Assembly (NCBI RefSeq): GCF_014641495.1
Contig: NZ_BMHV01000008.1
Span: 78,606-142,605, forward strand
DNA from: Terasakiella brassicae
GTDB lineage: Bacteria; Pseudomonadota; Alphaproteobacteria; Rhodospirillales; Terasakiellaceae
Reading direction: 5' to 3'
DNA length: 64,000 nucleotides
Part shown: positions 33,870-44,921 of the stretch, one piece after another
How the letters are laid out: each line of letters starts with the position of its first letter
How positions within the stretch are numbered: position 1 is the stretch's first letter
Translations under genes and position numbers: made by a program
The notes under the pieces: model-generated
Told to the model about the DNA's origin: nothing
What the model saw: only the letters and a program-made list of their open reading frames with translations
The model's database searches: none

Positions 33870-34076
33870 ATGGCTATTGGAAGTGTAAAGTGGTTTAACC
33901 CGACTAAAGGTTTTGGTTTTATTGAGCCGGAAGATGGCGGACAAGATGCGTTCGTTCATATTTCTGCTGTTGAACAAGCTGGTCTTGCCGGTTTGAACGA
34001 AGGCCAGAAAGTTGAGTATGAACTCGAAACAGGTCGCAACGGTAAGAAGTCGGTAACGAACCTCTCTATCGTATAA
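33870..34076 (+). CDS. Cold-shock protein (CspA family)
   Basis: A 68-residue single-strand nucleic-acid-binding protein. The RNA-binding motifs RNP1 (KGFGFIEPE) and RNP2 (DAFVHISAV) are intact, and the start GSVKWFNPT is characteristic. Such proteins melt RNA structure at low temperature. It is the first gene of a likely three-gene transcript with the 66- and 59-residue proteins downstream, and a good promoter lies at 33691. Confidence 0.95.
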   Translation: MAIGSVKWFNPTKGFGFIEPEDGGQDAFVHISAVEQAGLAGLNEGQKVEYELETGRNGKKSVTNLSIV

Positions 34077-34086
34077 CGCTGTGTTG

Positions 34087-34126
34087 AAACTGTCCTCCCG
34101 AACATTCGGTTTGGGGGGCAGTTCCA
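34087..34126 (+). other. Stem-loop between cold-shock gene and small gene
   Basis: 34089-34104 pairs with 34111-34126 (with G-U pairs and one mismatch). There is no T run, so it is more likely an mRNA processing or stability hairpin than a terminator. It would set different levels for the upstream and downstream products. Confidence 0.5.
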
Positions 34127-34150
34127 CAAGCGAACGAAAGAGGAACTGAC

Positions 34151-34351
34151 ATGAAAAAACCCACTATGTCGAGGGCGGAAGAACTGGCCTTAAAAAGCCA
34201 ATTAGACAGCGATAAATTTCTCGAAGAAAAACAAGATGCCGAGCGCCTCCGCACCGAGCGGATTGCAGATCTCAAGGCATTGAGACTTGAAAAAGAAGAA
34301 AAACAAAGAAACGCCACCCGAAAACTGGCTAGAGCGGTTCCAAAAAAATAA
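34151..34351 (+). CDS. Small charged helical protein downstream of cold-shock gene
   Basis: A 66-residue protein with GAGGA ahead of ATG 34151. It is almost entirely charged helix (KDAER-type repeats: EEKQDAERLRTERIADL) with no hydrophobic segment, ending in a basic tail. I do not recognise it. Its position after a cold-shock gene suggests a role in RNA or ribosome function, but that is only inference. Confidence 0.6.
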   Translation: MKKPTMSRAEELALKSQLDSDKFLEEKQDAERLRTERIADLKALRLEKEEKQRNATRKLARAVPKK

Positions 34352-34368
34352 TAATAAGGAATAATAAA

Positions 34369-34548
34369 ATGAACCAAGGACAAGATTTTTTAATCAGGTA
34401 TGGCATTCATAATTTTGTGAGTTACAACGAGCAGGGCAATAACCCGAGCTTTTTGATCCAAAAAACGGCCCATCACAAGATGGTGCAGCATGCACAAAAA
34501 CTGATTCAAGGGATGTACGGCGAAACGACTGATATTCGTCTCGCCTGA
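34369..34548 (+). CDS. Small protein (59 residues), unknown
   Basis: A short open frame with a good ribosome site (AAGGA about 9 bases before ATG 34369) and a stop at 34546-34548, just before a terminator (34573-34600). The product starts NQGQDFLIRYG and has a His-rich centre (KTAHHKMVQHAQ). It is the third gene of the cold-shock transcript. I do not recognise the family. The ribosome site, position and clean ending argue that it is real. Confidence 0.55.
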   Translation: MNQGQDFLIRYGIHNFVSYNEQGNNPSFLIQKTAHHKMVQHAQKLIQGMYGETTDIRLA

Positions 34549-34572
34549 TTACGATCCCTGATAAAAAATGAA

Positions 34573-34600
34573 AAGCGTGGCTCGATTTGAGTCCACGCTT
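34573..34600. terminator. Bidirectional terminator between cold-shock operon and pepN
   Basis: The stem AAGCGTGG (34573-34580) with CCACGCTT (34593-34600) is followed by TTTTTTGG on the plus strand and by TTTTCATTTTTT on the minus strand. It can end both the small-gene transcript and pepN. Confidence 0.88.
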
Positions 34601-34609
34601 TTTTTGGTT

Positions 34610-37210
34610 TTAACCTAACGATTTACTCGCCATTTCGAAGGTGTCCCCGGACAAACCGTCTGTGGCGATGATGCGTTGGAGTTCGGCTTTCATCAAGTCC
34701 TGACGTTTTTTATCAAATCGGCGCCATTTGCCAAGGGGGGCAACCATACGGGCGGCGATTTGCGGGTTGATTTTATCCAGTTCCAAAATGCGATCAGTGT
34801 GGAAGGCATAACCGGATCCATCCTCATTATGATAATGCAAGGGGTTGGCATGGGCAAAAACGCCGATCAGGGAGCGCACCTTGTTGGGGTTTCTAATTGA
34901 GAAGGCCTCATGCGACATCAGGTTTTGCACCGTGGCGAGTGTGCCGGGCAGGCTGGACATGGCTTGAACGCTCAGCCATTTATCCACGACCAAGGCATCG
35001 TCTTTAAAGCGGGTGTAGAAATCTTCCAGTGCCTCAAGGCGGGCGTCAGCTTCTTTGTTAGAGAGAATGGATAAAGCGGCCATACGGTCCGTCATATTGT
35101 TGGCATTGTGATATTGTGCTGTAATCAACGCAAGACAGGCCGGGTCATCGCCTTCAGCAAGGTAGGAGAGGCACGTGTTTTTCAAAGCGCGTTGTCCACA
35201 GGAAGCCGCATTCGGGCTATAGGGTTTGTCACTGCGTAAATCCCGGAATATCCGCAGGAAATCTTTTTGCAAGTCTTCTGCGATGTAACGGCGCAGGGCC
35301 TCGCGGGCTTGATGAATGGCAACCACATCAATGGTTTCCATTTGTTCTGCCAAATAACCTTCTGTCGGTAATTGCAGGCACAGGGCAATAAAATCCAGAT
35401 CCAGTTGATCATTTAACAGGGTTTGGCGCAGGGCTTGAATGAAATCTTCGTCTTTTTTAAAAGGCTGTCCCTTTTGATAGGCTTTGACCATATCCAGCAA
35501 CAGATCTGTACCATAGGTCTGTGCGGCTTCCCATCGGGCGAAATCATCACTGTCGTTTGCCATCAAAAACGCCAATTCCACACGGCTGTACGCGGCTTTT
35601 AATTTAATCGGTGCACTGAAGTCCCGATTGAGCGAGATAACCGGTTCGCTTTCGATATTTTCAAAACTAAAGGTTTCACGCGCTTTGGAGACCGAGAGAA
35701 CATCACTTAAAATCTCCATACCTTCAAGATCAAGCAGGCCAACGGAAATTGGCATATGCATCGGCTGTTTGTCATTTTGACCCGGTGTCGGGGCAAGATG
35801 TTGGGCCAATGTCAGGTCAAATCTTTGGGCTTCATGGTCATAGGACCAATGGGCGGTGACTTCGGGTGTTCCGGCCTGGGAATACCAAAGTTTAAATTGT
35901 GTCAGGTCAATATCGGAGGCATCCATCATGGCCGCAGCAAAATCGTCACAGGTGACGGCTTGTCCGTCGTGACGTTCAAAATAAAGGTCCATACCTTTGC
36001 GGAAATTGTCTTCCCCCAAAAGTGTATGCATCATACGGATGACTTCGGATCCTTTATTATAGACGGTTGCGGTGTAAAAATTATCAATCGCCATATATTG
36101 TTCGGGTCGCACCGGATGGGCCAGCGGGCCGGCATCTTCGGGGAATTGGGCGGCGCGTAGAACTTTGACATTTGAGATACGTTCACAGGGGCGCGAACGC
36201 ATGTCGGAGGAAAATTCCTGATCACGGAAAACGGTGAGGCCTTCTTTCAAGGATAGTTGGAACCAGTCGCGGCACGTTACCCGGTTGCCGGTCCAGTTGT
36301 GGAAATATTCATGGGCAATGACACCTTCGATCCCGGCATAATCCGCATCGGTTGCCGTATCGGATTTGGCAAGGACATATTTGGTGTTAAAGACATTCAG
36401 CGATTTATTTTCCATCGCCCCCATATTGAAATCACTGACGGCAACGATGTTGTAAAGATCAAGGTCATATTCCAGACCAAAGCGATCTTCATCCCATTTC
36501 ATGGCGGCCTTGAGGCTTTCCATCGCCCAATCGACCCGGTCTTCATTGCCATGTTCGATAAAGATATGCAGATCAACCGTTCGCCCGGTGCAGGTGACAA
36601 AAGTATCGCTGACTTGTGCAAGATCACCTGCCACAAGGGCAAACAGGTAGGATGGTTTGGGGAACGGGTCGTGCCAAACGGCAATATGTTGATCGTCTTC
36701 AACATCGTTGTGTTCAAGTAAATTACCGTTGGATAACAGGACAGGACAGCTTGCCTTATCAGCAATGATAGTCACATTGTAGGTTGCCATGACATCCGGG
36801 CGGTCCTGAAAATAAGTAATTCGGCGGAAACCTTGGGCTTCGCATTGGGTGCAATAAGTGCCGTTGGATTGATAAAGGCCGCTGAGTTGCGTATTGCCCT
36901 TGGGGTCAATCTCGGTTTCGATGACCAGTTCAAAGCGTTCGGGCAGGTCGGGAATGGTCAGGCTTTTGTTATCACAGCTATAGTCATTTTCGCCAAGCTC
37001 CCGACCATCCAAAGAAATATGGAGAAGTTTTAAATCTTCACCATCCAGAACCAAGGGCGCATTGTCCGTATTATTGGCGTAGTAGGTTGCGGCACAGACA
37101 ACGCGTGTGCTTTCACTTTCAAGATCGAAAACAAGTTCGACATTTTCTACCAGATAGGCCGGTTCACGGTAATCTTCCAGACGAATGATTTGGGGTTGTT
37201 CTGTTTTCAT
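34610..37210 (-). CDS. pepN: Aminopeptidase N
   Basis: An 866-residue zinc metallopeptidase of family M1 that trims N-terminal residues from peptides. The GAMEN substrate-binding motif is visible as MGAMENKSLN, and the zinc site HEYFHNW is at residues 300-306 (His 300, Glu 301, His 304), with the third ligand in LKEGLTVFRDQEFS. The C-terminal half is the helical domain with DUF3458/ARM-like repeats of bacterial PepN. Length is usual. Cytoplasmic. It ends at the bidirectional terminator and lies 27 bases downstream of the thioesterase gene, so the two may be cotranscribed. Confidence 0.97.
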   Translation of the reverse strand: MKTEQPQIIRLEDYREPAYLVENVELVFDLESESTRVVCAATYYANNTDNAPLVLDGEDLKLLHISLDGRELGENDYSCDNKSLTIPDLPERFELVIETEIDPKGNTQLSGLYQSNGTYCTQCEAQGFRRITYFQDRPDVMATYNVTIIADKASCPVLLSNGNLLEHNDVEDDQHIAVWHDPFPKPSYLFALVAGDLAQVSDTFVTCTGRTVDLHIFIEHGNEDRVDWAMESLKAAMKWDEDRFGLEYDLDLYNIVAVSDFNMGAMENKSLNVFNTKYVLAKSDTATDADYAGIEGVIAHEYFHNWTGNRVTCRDWFQLSLKEGLTVFRDQEFSSDMRSRPCERISNVKVLRAAQFPEDAGPLAHPVRPEQYMAIDNFYTATVYNKGSEVIRMMHTLLGEDNFRKGMDLYFERHDGQAVTCDDFAAAMMDASDIDLTQFKLWYSQAGTPEVTAHWSYDHEAQRFDLTLAQHLAPTPGQNDKQPMHMPISVGLLDLEGMEILSDVLSVSKARETFSFENIESEPVISLNRDFSAPIKLKAAYSRVELAFLMANDSDDFARWEAAQTYGTDLLLDMVKAYQKGQPFKKDEDFIQALRQTLLNDQLDLDFIALCLQLPTEGYLAEQMETIDVVAIHQAREALRRYIAEDLQKDFLRIFRDLRSDKPYSPNAASCGQRALKNTCLSYLAEGDDPACLALITAQYHNANNMTDRMAALSILSNKEADARLEALEDFYTRFKDDALVVDKWLSVQAMSSLPGTLATVQNLMSHEAFSIRNPNKVRSLIGVFAHANPLHYHNEDGSGYAFHTDRILELDKINPQIAARMVAPLGKWRRFDKKRQDLMKAELQRIIATDGLSGDTFEMASKSLG

Positions 37211-37237
37211 GGGGGTAACTTTCTTATTATAGGGGGC

Positions 37238-38002
37238 CTATCGGGTAATATGGGCGCGGATTAATTCTTTACCATCTGTTGTCGTGAGTAAAACGCTGCT
37301 GTCTTTTTCACTGACCTGCTGGACCATTGCCTGTACGCTGTCTTCCAGTCGGCATTCGTTCCGAAAGACGATATCCAGTGCCCGTGGTTGGAAGGGATGG
37401 CGCACATTATGTGCAGAGGCGCTTAAGGCCCATTGGATCAGTTTGGTGTTGTTCACATGATTATAAAGATCAATATCGCCTAAACGCGGTTTGAACGGCG
37501 GTTGCGGAATACCCAGAAGGGGCTTTTCCACGGTACGACGTTGAAAATCAATCGGGCGTTCACCGGCTTCGGGCATGCGCGCAAGGACAAATTCCGGCCA
37601 GTCGGCAATGCTACGTGTTTTCAGGTCAAACAGGGCAAAGGTCGATAGGGCGGTGGCGACTACCATGTTGTTTTCATCGCGTAACCGATAAAAACGATTG
37701 CCAAAACGTCCTTGTTGACCCGCATACCATGTTTGTACGGCAACCGCATCGCCCTTGCGGGGATAATGGCGCACATGGATAGACAAGCGGGCCAGAACCC
37801 ATGCCAAGTTGGTTCCTTGCAAGGCCTCCATCCCCAAATTCAACAAGGTAGAGTTCCGAAAGGCACTTTCTTGCAGGTATTCTGCGACATTACAGACGGA
37901 AAATAACCCGTTCGGGGTGATCTCGGAAACCCGGACGTGAAATATTTCTTGGCCCAATGTCGCTGGCGCCTTGGCTTTATCGACTTTTGCCCAATCAATC
38001 AT
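37238..38002 (-). CDS. Acyl-ACP thioesterase (Fat-type)
   Basis: A 254-residue tandem hot-dog-fold protein related to plant FatA/FatB acyl-ACP thioesterases. Visible are the first hot dog (VAEYLQESAFRNSTLLNLG, later LSIHVRHYPRKGDAVAVQTW) and the second with the active-site motif LYNHVNNTKLIQW (Asn-His-x-Asn-Asn). It would release free fatty acids from acyl carrier protein, or act on another acyl thioester. It sits upstream of pepN on the same strand and is divergent from the OsmC-like gene. Confidence 0.82.
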   Translation of the reverse strand: MIDWAKVDKAKAPATLGQEIFHVRVSEITPNGLFSVCNVAEYLQESAFRNSTLLNLGMEALQGTNLAWVLARLSIHVRHYPRKGDAVAVQTWYAGQQGRFGNRFYRLRDENNMVVATALSTFALFDLKTRSIADWPEFVLARMPEAGERPIDFQRRTVEKPLLGIPQPPFKPRLGDIDLYNHVNNTKLIQWALSASAHNVRHPFQPRALDIVFRNECRLEDSVQAMVQQVSEKDSSVLLTTTDGKELIRAHITR

Positions 38003-38070
38003 ATGGCTTTCCTTTTAGAAACATACCGTTTATGTAGGAGCCATATCTCTTTTAAGTCAAGGACCAAGCA

Positions 38071-38487
38071 ATGACGACACGTGTTAAATGGGTTGAAGAC
38101 CGTGTATTTATCGGCACAAGTGGCAGCGGTCACGGTGTTGTGATGGAAGCAAAAGGCCCCGGGCAAGGCAGTATCGGCCCGAGTCCCATGGAAATGTTAC
38201 TTTTGGGAATGGGCGGTTGCACGACATTTGATGTTGTTCATATTCTGGGCCGTATGCGCGAAGATGTGACCGATTGCGAGGTGGCAATCGACGGCGTGCG
38301 CGCCGATGAAGACCCCAAGGTCTATACCAAAATTCATGCCCATTTCAAGGTATCGGGCCGCAATCTGAAAGAAAAGAAAGTGGCTCAGGCCATTGAGATG
38401 TCGGCGGAGAAATACTGTTCAGCTTCCATCATGCTGGGGGCAACGGCTGAGATTACGCACGATTTTGAACTGATCGACGTGGAATAA
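38071..38487 (+). CDS. OsmC-family protein (YhfA-like)
   Basis: A 138-residue protein of the OsmC/Ohr superfamily. Two cysteines in the usual contexts (GMGGCTTFD near residue 51 and KYCSAS near 112) would form the peroxidatic pair. The YhfA branch has SGPSPMEMLLLGMGGC-like sequence, and here SIGPSPMEMLLLG matches. It may reduce organic peroxides or have another thiol role. Single gene; the 68 bases upstream hold the divergent promoters. It is convergent with a small unknown gene. Confidence 0.88.
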   Translation: MTTRVKWVEDRVFIGTSGSGHGVVMEAKGPGQGSIGPSPMEMLLLGMGGCTTFDVVHILGRMREDVTDCEVAIDGVRADEDPKVYTKIHAHFKVSGRNLKEKKVAQAIEMSAEKYCSASIMLGATAEITHDFELIDVE

Positions 38488-38494
38488 ACCAGCG

Positions 38495-38737
38495 TCAATT
38501 CAGGATTTTTCGCCTTTTGGCCTCACATTGTGGATCGGCGGCGCATATGTTGGTTAATTCCAGTGCGATGCGTTGCCATTCACGGCGTTGCATGGTGTCT
38601 TTGGCTTCACGAATATAATCGGAAACCCGCGATAAAGCGTTTTCGAATCCTTGTGCATTATATAATGCAGTGGCGATGAGGCGCGTGTCATCATCATCGC
38701 CGATGTTTTCCATCCCGGTGGGGTCGGCATTCATCAC
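38495..38737 (-). CDS. Small hypothetical protein (about 80 residues)
   Basis: An 80-residue protein (or 79 if it starts at ATG 38734 instead of GTG 38737); GAGGGA lies upstream of both. It has an acidic start (ENIGDDDDTRL), helical middle and two cysteines late (NICAADPQCEAKRR). I do not recognise it. It lies downstream of ligA on the same strand, 88 bases away, and could be the last gene of the bamD-recN-ligA transcript. A hairpin at 38797-38816 separates it from ligA but has no T run. Confidence 0.5.
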   Translation of the reverse strand: MMNADPTGMENIGDDDDTRLIATALYNAQGFENALSRVSDYIREAKDTMQRREWQRIALELTNICAADPQCEAKRRKILN

Positions 38738-38825
38738 ATATCATCCCTCTATATTTATGCCTGACAACCTGAATATAGAATTGTTCTATTGTGAGGGGCC
38801 ACCCCCATTTGGGTGAGGTTTTGGA

Positions 38826-40913
<2,088 letters not shown>

Positions 40914-40938
40914 TTAGTCTCTGTTATATGTGTGATGC

Positions 40939-42603
40939 CTAAACGGCATTGAGCAAGGTATCGGCCGCTGCACGGGCTTCGATTGTGATTTGTTCGCCGG
41001 AAATCATACGCGCGATTTCTTCGGTGCGTTCTTCATCGCTCAGCGGGCGAATGGTGGAAACAACCTGTCCGTTATTTTCAGCCTTGGATACGCGCAAATG
41101 ATGGTTGCCGCGCGCGCCCACCTGCGGGGAATGGGTGACGACCAGAACTTGCACATCCTGGGCCAGCTGACCTAAACGCTCCCCAACGGCTGCGGCTGTG
41201 GCCCCGCCAATACCGGCATCGACTTCATCAAAAACAAGGGTCGGGATGGGATCGGCTTGTGCCAGAACGACCTTGAGAGCCAGCATGAAACGCGAGAGTT
41301 CCCCACCGGACGCAACCTTGGCAATCGGGCCAAGAGGGGCGCCGGGGTTGGTGGAAATTTCAAAGGCGATTTTGTCACAACCCGTTTCATTCCAGTCTGC
41401 GGCATCCAGTTTTTGAATGGTGGTCGCAAAGGTGGCACCGCCTAATTTTAACGGTGTGAGTTCATCATTAACCGCTTTATCCAGTTTTTGCGCGGTTGCC
41501 CGGCGTTTTTGACCCAAATCTTCGGCGATTTCGATAAAGGCGGTGCGCAGGGCCGTTTCTTTTTGACGGAGCTCTTGCAAAGCTGTGTCGCCCGCCTCAA
41601 CCGCATTAAGCTGAGCCTCGAAACGATCTTTCAGGTTGGGTAGTTCTGTGACCTGAACATCGTGTTTCCGTGCAGCAGCACGCAAGGCAAATAGGCGTTC
41701 TTCCACGGCTTCGAGGTGGCGGGGGTCAAGATCGACTTCATTGCTGGCGCGTTCCAATTCCTGAATGCCAAGGGACGTATATTCAGACGCTTTATCTAAT
41801 GTTTCTATGACGCTATCTAGGCGCCCTTCCGCTTTTTCTGCGATACGTTCCAAATGACGCAAGGCATTGCGCAGATTGACTTCGACCCCTTTATGCGATG
41901 TCAGCTCCCCGTGGGCCTGATTCATCCCATCGATCAGCTTTTCGCCGTGCATCAAGCGTTGGCGTTGGGCTGCGAGTTCTTCTTCTTCGCCTTCCTGCGG
42001 GGCAAGTTGGGTGAGTTCTTCGACCATATGGCGCAGATATTCTTCATCGGCACGCGCTTTTTCAAGGGCGGCTTCTGCTTCCATGCGTTCGCGTTCCACC
42101 TGCTTCCAACTGCGAAAGGCGGTTCGCGTCTGTTTGGCCTGATCGCCCAAATTACCAAAAGCGTCCAGTAAACCGCGATGGGTTACGGGATTAAGCAGGC
42201 CTTGGGTGTCAAACTGTCCATGAATTTCAACAAGGGCGGCCCCGGCTTGCTTCAGCAGGGCGACGGAAACAGGCTGATCATTGATATAGGCACGTGATCG
42301 ACCGTCTGCATTGACGACGCGGCGCAAGACAAGACTGTCATCGCGTTCAATGTCCTGTTCATCCAGTATTTGCCAGAAAGGATGATCGGTGGATAAGTCA
42401 AATTCCGCGCTGACGCTGCCTTTTTCACAACCGTGGCGCACAAGGGCGCTATCGGCACGTGCGCCAAGGGCAAGACCGAGACTGTCCAGCAAGATGGACT
42501 TACCCGCACCGGTTTCCCCAGTCAGGACACACAGGCCGTTTTTGAAATCCACATTCAGTTTGTCGATGAGGACGATATCGCGAATGGATAGTCTATGCAG
42601 CAT
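40939..42603 (-). CDS. recN: DNA repair protein RecN
   Basis: A 554-residue SMC-like ATPase acting in double-strand-break repair. I start it at ATG 42603 because the true N terminus is LHRLSIRDIVLIDKL; upstream residues in the open frame overlap bamD. Walker A is GETGAGKS (near residue 29), the C-terminal signature is ASGGELSRFMLALK and Walker B VFDEVDAGIGG. A coiled-coil middle is visible. It starts 7 bases after the bamD stop. Confidence 0.96.
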   Translation of the reverse strand: MLHRLSIRDIVLIDKLNVDFKNGLCVLTGETGAGKSILLDSLGLALGARADSALVRHGCEKGSVSAEFDLSTDHPFWQILDEQDIERDDSLVLRRVVNADGRSRAYINDQPVSVALLKQAGAALVEIHGQFDTQGLLNPVTHRGLLDAFGNLGDQAKQTRTAFRSWKQVERERMEAEAALEKARADEEYLRHMVEELTQLAPQEGEEEELAAQRQRLMHGEKLIDGMNQAHGELTSHKGVEVNLRNALRHLERIAEKAEGRLDSVIETLDKASEYTSLGIQELERASNEVDLDPRHLEAVEERLFALRAAARKHDVQVTELPNLKDRFEAQLNAVEAGDTALQELRQKETALRTAFIEIAEDLGQKRRATAQKLDKAVNDELTPLKLGGATFATTIQKLDAADWNETGCDKIAFEISTNPGAPLGPIAKVASGGELSRFMLALKVVLAQADPIPTLVFDEVDAGIGGATAAAVGERLGQLAQDVQVLVVTHSPQVGARGNHHLRVSKAENNGQVVSTIRPLSDEERTEEIARMISGEQITIEARAAADTLLNAV

Positions 42604-42610
42604 GACAGGG

Positions 42611-43537
42611 TCACCAGAATTTCCACCAAGATTCTTCTTCGGTATTTTCAGGCTGTTCTTGCCGGGCACGCAGGTCTTCAGCCTTTTTGCCGTCTTGTTC
42701 TTCCAAAGCTTCCAGTGCGTCTTTTCCTTCAAACGGCCAATACCATGCGGGGTCTTCTTTATCGCGCAGTCGTTTACGTTCCACGATTTGATAGGTATCG
42801 ACATACCATTCCGATCCCGGGAAGTTATGACCGAGAACGGCTGCGGTTCGTTTGGCTTCGTCATCCAGTCCCAATTGCATATAGCATTCGATCATGCGGT
42901 GCAGGGCTTCGGGGACATGGGTGGTGGTATCGTATTTTTGAACAACGGTTTTAAAACGCGCGAGTGCGGCAATACATTGGTTCCGCGATGTATAATAACG
43001 CCCGATTTCCATTTCCTTACCTGCCAAGTGGTCAAAGGTCAGGTCCAGTTTCAAACGGGCATCACGGGCATATTTACTTGTCGGATATTTTTTGATCAAT
43101 TCGCGGAAGGTTTTTTGTGCCTGATCCGTCATCATCTGATCGCGCCCGACATCTGAAATTTGTTCGTAATAGGACAGACCTTTTAAATACGTGGCGTAAG
43201 GCACATCCTTGTTGGAGGGGTGCAATTGAATGAAACGGTCCAACGCAATCACAGCATCATCATATTTTTCATGTTCGTAATGGGCATAAGCCGCCATAAG
43301 CTGCGCCTTGGTTGCCCATATGGAATAAGGATGCTGACGTTCGACTTCATCGAATTTCTTTGCCGCTTCTTTATACTTGCCACCCAGTAAGTCATTGTGT
43401 GCATCGTTGTAAAGCTGTTCGACAGGCTGTTCAACGTAGGGCGTCTCGTCTTTGTTTGAAGAACAGGCACCAAGAAGGGCAACGATTGCGATCGGTGCGG
43501 CCAGCTTAAGAATGGACTTGAATTTGATCTGTTTCAT
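42611..43537 (-). CDS. bamD: Outer membrane assembly lipoprotein BamD (ComL)
   Basis: A 308-residue lipoprotein of the BAM complex that inserts beta-barrel proteins into the outer membrane. Signal peptide with lipobox LLGAC (lipidated Cys 25), then TPR-type helices: YNDAHNDLLGGKYKEAAKKFDEVERQHPYS, repeated patterns to about residue 230. The C-terminal tail is long and charged (DLRARQEQPENTEEESWWKFW). It lies between recN (7 bases downstream) and lpxC, after the lpxC terminator, so it has its own promoter. Confidence 0.93.
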   Translation of the reverse strand: MKQIKFKSILKLAAPIAIVALLGACSSNKDETPYVEQPVEQLYNDAHNDLLGGKYKEAAKKFDEVERQHPYSIWATKAQLMAAYAHYEHEKYDDAVIALDRFIQLHPSNKDVPYATYLKGLSYYEQISDVGRDQMMTDQAQKTFRELIKKYPTSKYARDARLKLDLTFDHLAGKEMEIGRYYTSRNQCIAALARFKTVVQKYDTTTHVPEALHRMIECYMQLGLDDEAKRTAAVLGHNFPGSEWYVDTYQIVERKRLRDKEDPAWYWPFEGKDALEALEEQDGKKAEDLRARQEQPENTEEESWWKFW

Positions 43538-43649
43538 AGAAGTCTTGTCATTATCATCGGATTGATCAGGATTAGCGAGACTATACCAAGAAAGCCCCGT
43601 TTGTCTCTATTCAAATAAGATAAAAATGGACTTCCTTTATATGACGACA

Positions 43650-43680
43650 AAAAGAGCCCCGCGAAAAGGGTGCGGGGCGG
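43650..43680 (-). terminator. Terminator after lpxC
   Basis: On the minus strand the stem CCCCGC/GCGGGG (43672-43677 with 43657-43662) is followed by CTCTTTTTG. It ends the dcw-lpxC transcript before bamD. Confidence 0.88.
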
Positions 43681-43708
43681 GAAAACTTCTTGTAGGAGAG
43701 GTTACGTT

Positions 43709-44659
43709 TTAGGCCGATTTGGCTGCGTTGCGTTGTTCAACATAGGCACCGTCCAGATCGTCTTGTGTCATCGGGACGATGGACCATGCATCCTGATCAG
43801 CCATCAGCGCATGCAAAAGTTGGTTATTCAGGTAATGACCAGAACAAATCCCGGTATAACGACCAATAATCGGCAGGCCAGCCAAGGCGAGATCGCCAAC
43901 GGCGTCTAAAATTTTGTGGCGAACGAATTCGTTTTCAAACCGCAAACCTTCTTCGTTCATAATCCCGTCCGCACTGACAACAACGGCGTTGTCAAGGGAT
44001 CCGCCACGCGCCAGACCGTTGGCGCGCATATATTCGACTTCATGCAGGAAGCCGAAAGTCCGTGCGCGGGATAATTCGTCTTTAAAGACGCCGCGCCCCA
44101 TATGAACGCTGTGTTCTTGACGGGCAATGGCGGGGTTGTCGAAATCAATGGTGAAATCCAGAATGCTGCCTTTGCAGGGTTGGAAACCGGCGAAACGGTC
44201 TTTTTCATCAATGCTGACGTTCTTTTCGATGCGAATGGCTTTGCGCGGGGCGTCTTGTTCAAGGGTGCCGGCACATTCGATTAAAAAGACAAACGGGGCA
44301 GCACTGCCATCCATGACCGGCATTTCCGGTCCGTTGATTTCGATTAAAAGGTTGTCAATCGCACAGCCGGAAATTGCAGCCATCAGATGTTCGATTGTGG
44401 CAATGGTTACGCCATCGCTATTGCCGATTTTCGTGCAAAGGGTCGTTTCAACAACATTGTCGTAGGTCGCTTTAATTTCAGCGCCGCCACCGGCAATGTC
44501 GATCCGTTTAAAAATAATGCCGCTGTCTGCGGGGGCAGGTTTCAGGGTTATGGAAACTTTTTCACCAGAATGCAGGGCGATACCGGAGCAATTGATAGCT
44601 GTCTTCAATGTCTTTTGGCGAAGAACTTTGCTTGCTTTCTGATTTTTAATATTGGTCAT
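43709..44659 (-). CDS. lpxC: UDP-3-O-acyl-N-acetylglucosamine deacetylase LpxC
   Basis: A 316-residue zinc enzyme catalysing the committed step of lipid A synthesis. Family motifs: TLKTAINCSGIALHSGEK at the start, zinc histidine in TIEHLMAAISG, VMDGSAAPF, and the later HKILDAVGDLALAG with the zinc pair, ending with GHYLNNQLLHALM. A leader GTACGGGATCGTCCCG can form a small hairpin before the start, and GAGGCG is the ribosome site. It lies downstream of ftsZ with a 262-base gap and probably its own promoter (44721-44749). Confidence 0.96.
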   Translation of the reverse strand: MTNIKNQKASKVLRQKTLKTAINCSGIALHSGEKVSITLKPAPADSGIIFKRIDIAGGGAEIKATYDNVVETTLCTKIGNSDGVTIATIEHLMAAISGCAIDNLLIEINGPEMPVMDGSAAPFVFLIECAGTLEQDAPRKAIRIEKNVSIDEKDRFAGFQPCKGSILDFTIDFDNPAIARQEHSVHMGRGVFKDELSRARTFGFLHEVEYMRANGLARGGSLDNAVVVSADGIMNEEGLRFENEFVRHKILDAVGDLALAGLPIIGRYTGICSGHYLNNQLLHALMADQDAWSIVPMTQDDLDGAYVEQRNAAKSA

Positions 44660-44720
44660 AACGCCTCTTCGCTGTTGGTTCGGGACGATCCCGTACTTTT
44701 TTCGAATTTCCTAGGTTGAA

Positions 44721-44749
44721 TTATTACGAGGTTGAGGGCGAGAACTCAA
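44721..44749 (-). promoter_or_regulatory. Likely lpxC promoter
   Basis: On the minus strand TTGAGT (44744-44749) and TAATAA (44721-44726) are 17 bases apart, a fair sigma-70 pair, with about 60 bases to the lpxC start. This supports lpxC being expressed independently of the dcw operon. Confidence 0.55.
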
Positions 44750-44823
44750 ATCAAGCTTTGTTACGTTTTGTTACAACGCAATATGTCTTTAAGTTATTGA
44801 AATAAAAGCCGATCCCAATTGTG

Positions 44824-44916
44824 CATACGCATATGCAATAACCGGGACCGGCATCAAGTCACGTTGTGTGAAAATAACTGTTGGTTATTTTCGTTGATCG
44901 ATCAGACAGGATCGAT
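44824..44916. other. Set of hairpins between ftsZ and lpxC
   Basis: Three small inverted repeats lie downstream of ftsZ: TGCATA/TATGCA at 44822-44837, AAAATAAC/GTTATTTT at 44871-44891, and ATCGATC/GATCGAT at 44897-44916. None has a T run on the ftsZ strand. They could stabilise the ftsZ mRNA end or aid rho-dependent ending. I see no gene here. Confidence 0.4.
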
Positions 44917-44921
44917 TCTGT

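Noticed and set aside
42604..42864. Extended RecN N terminus
   Set aside because: The family start is LHRLSIRDI at 42603; the upstream part lies inside bamD in another frame.
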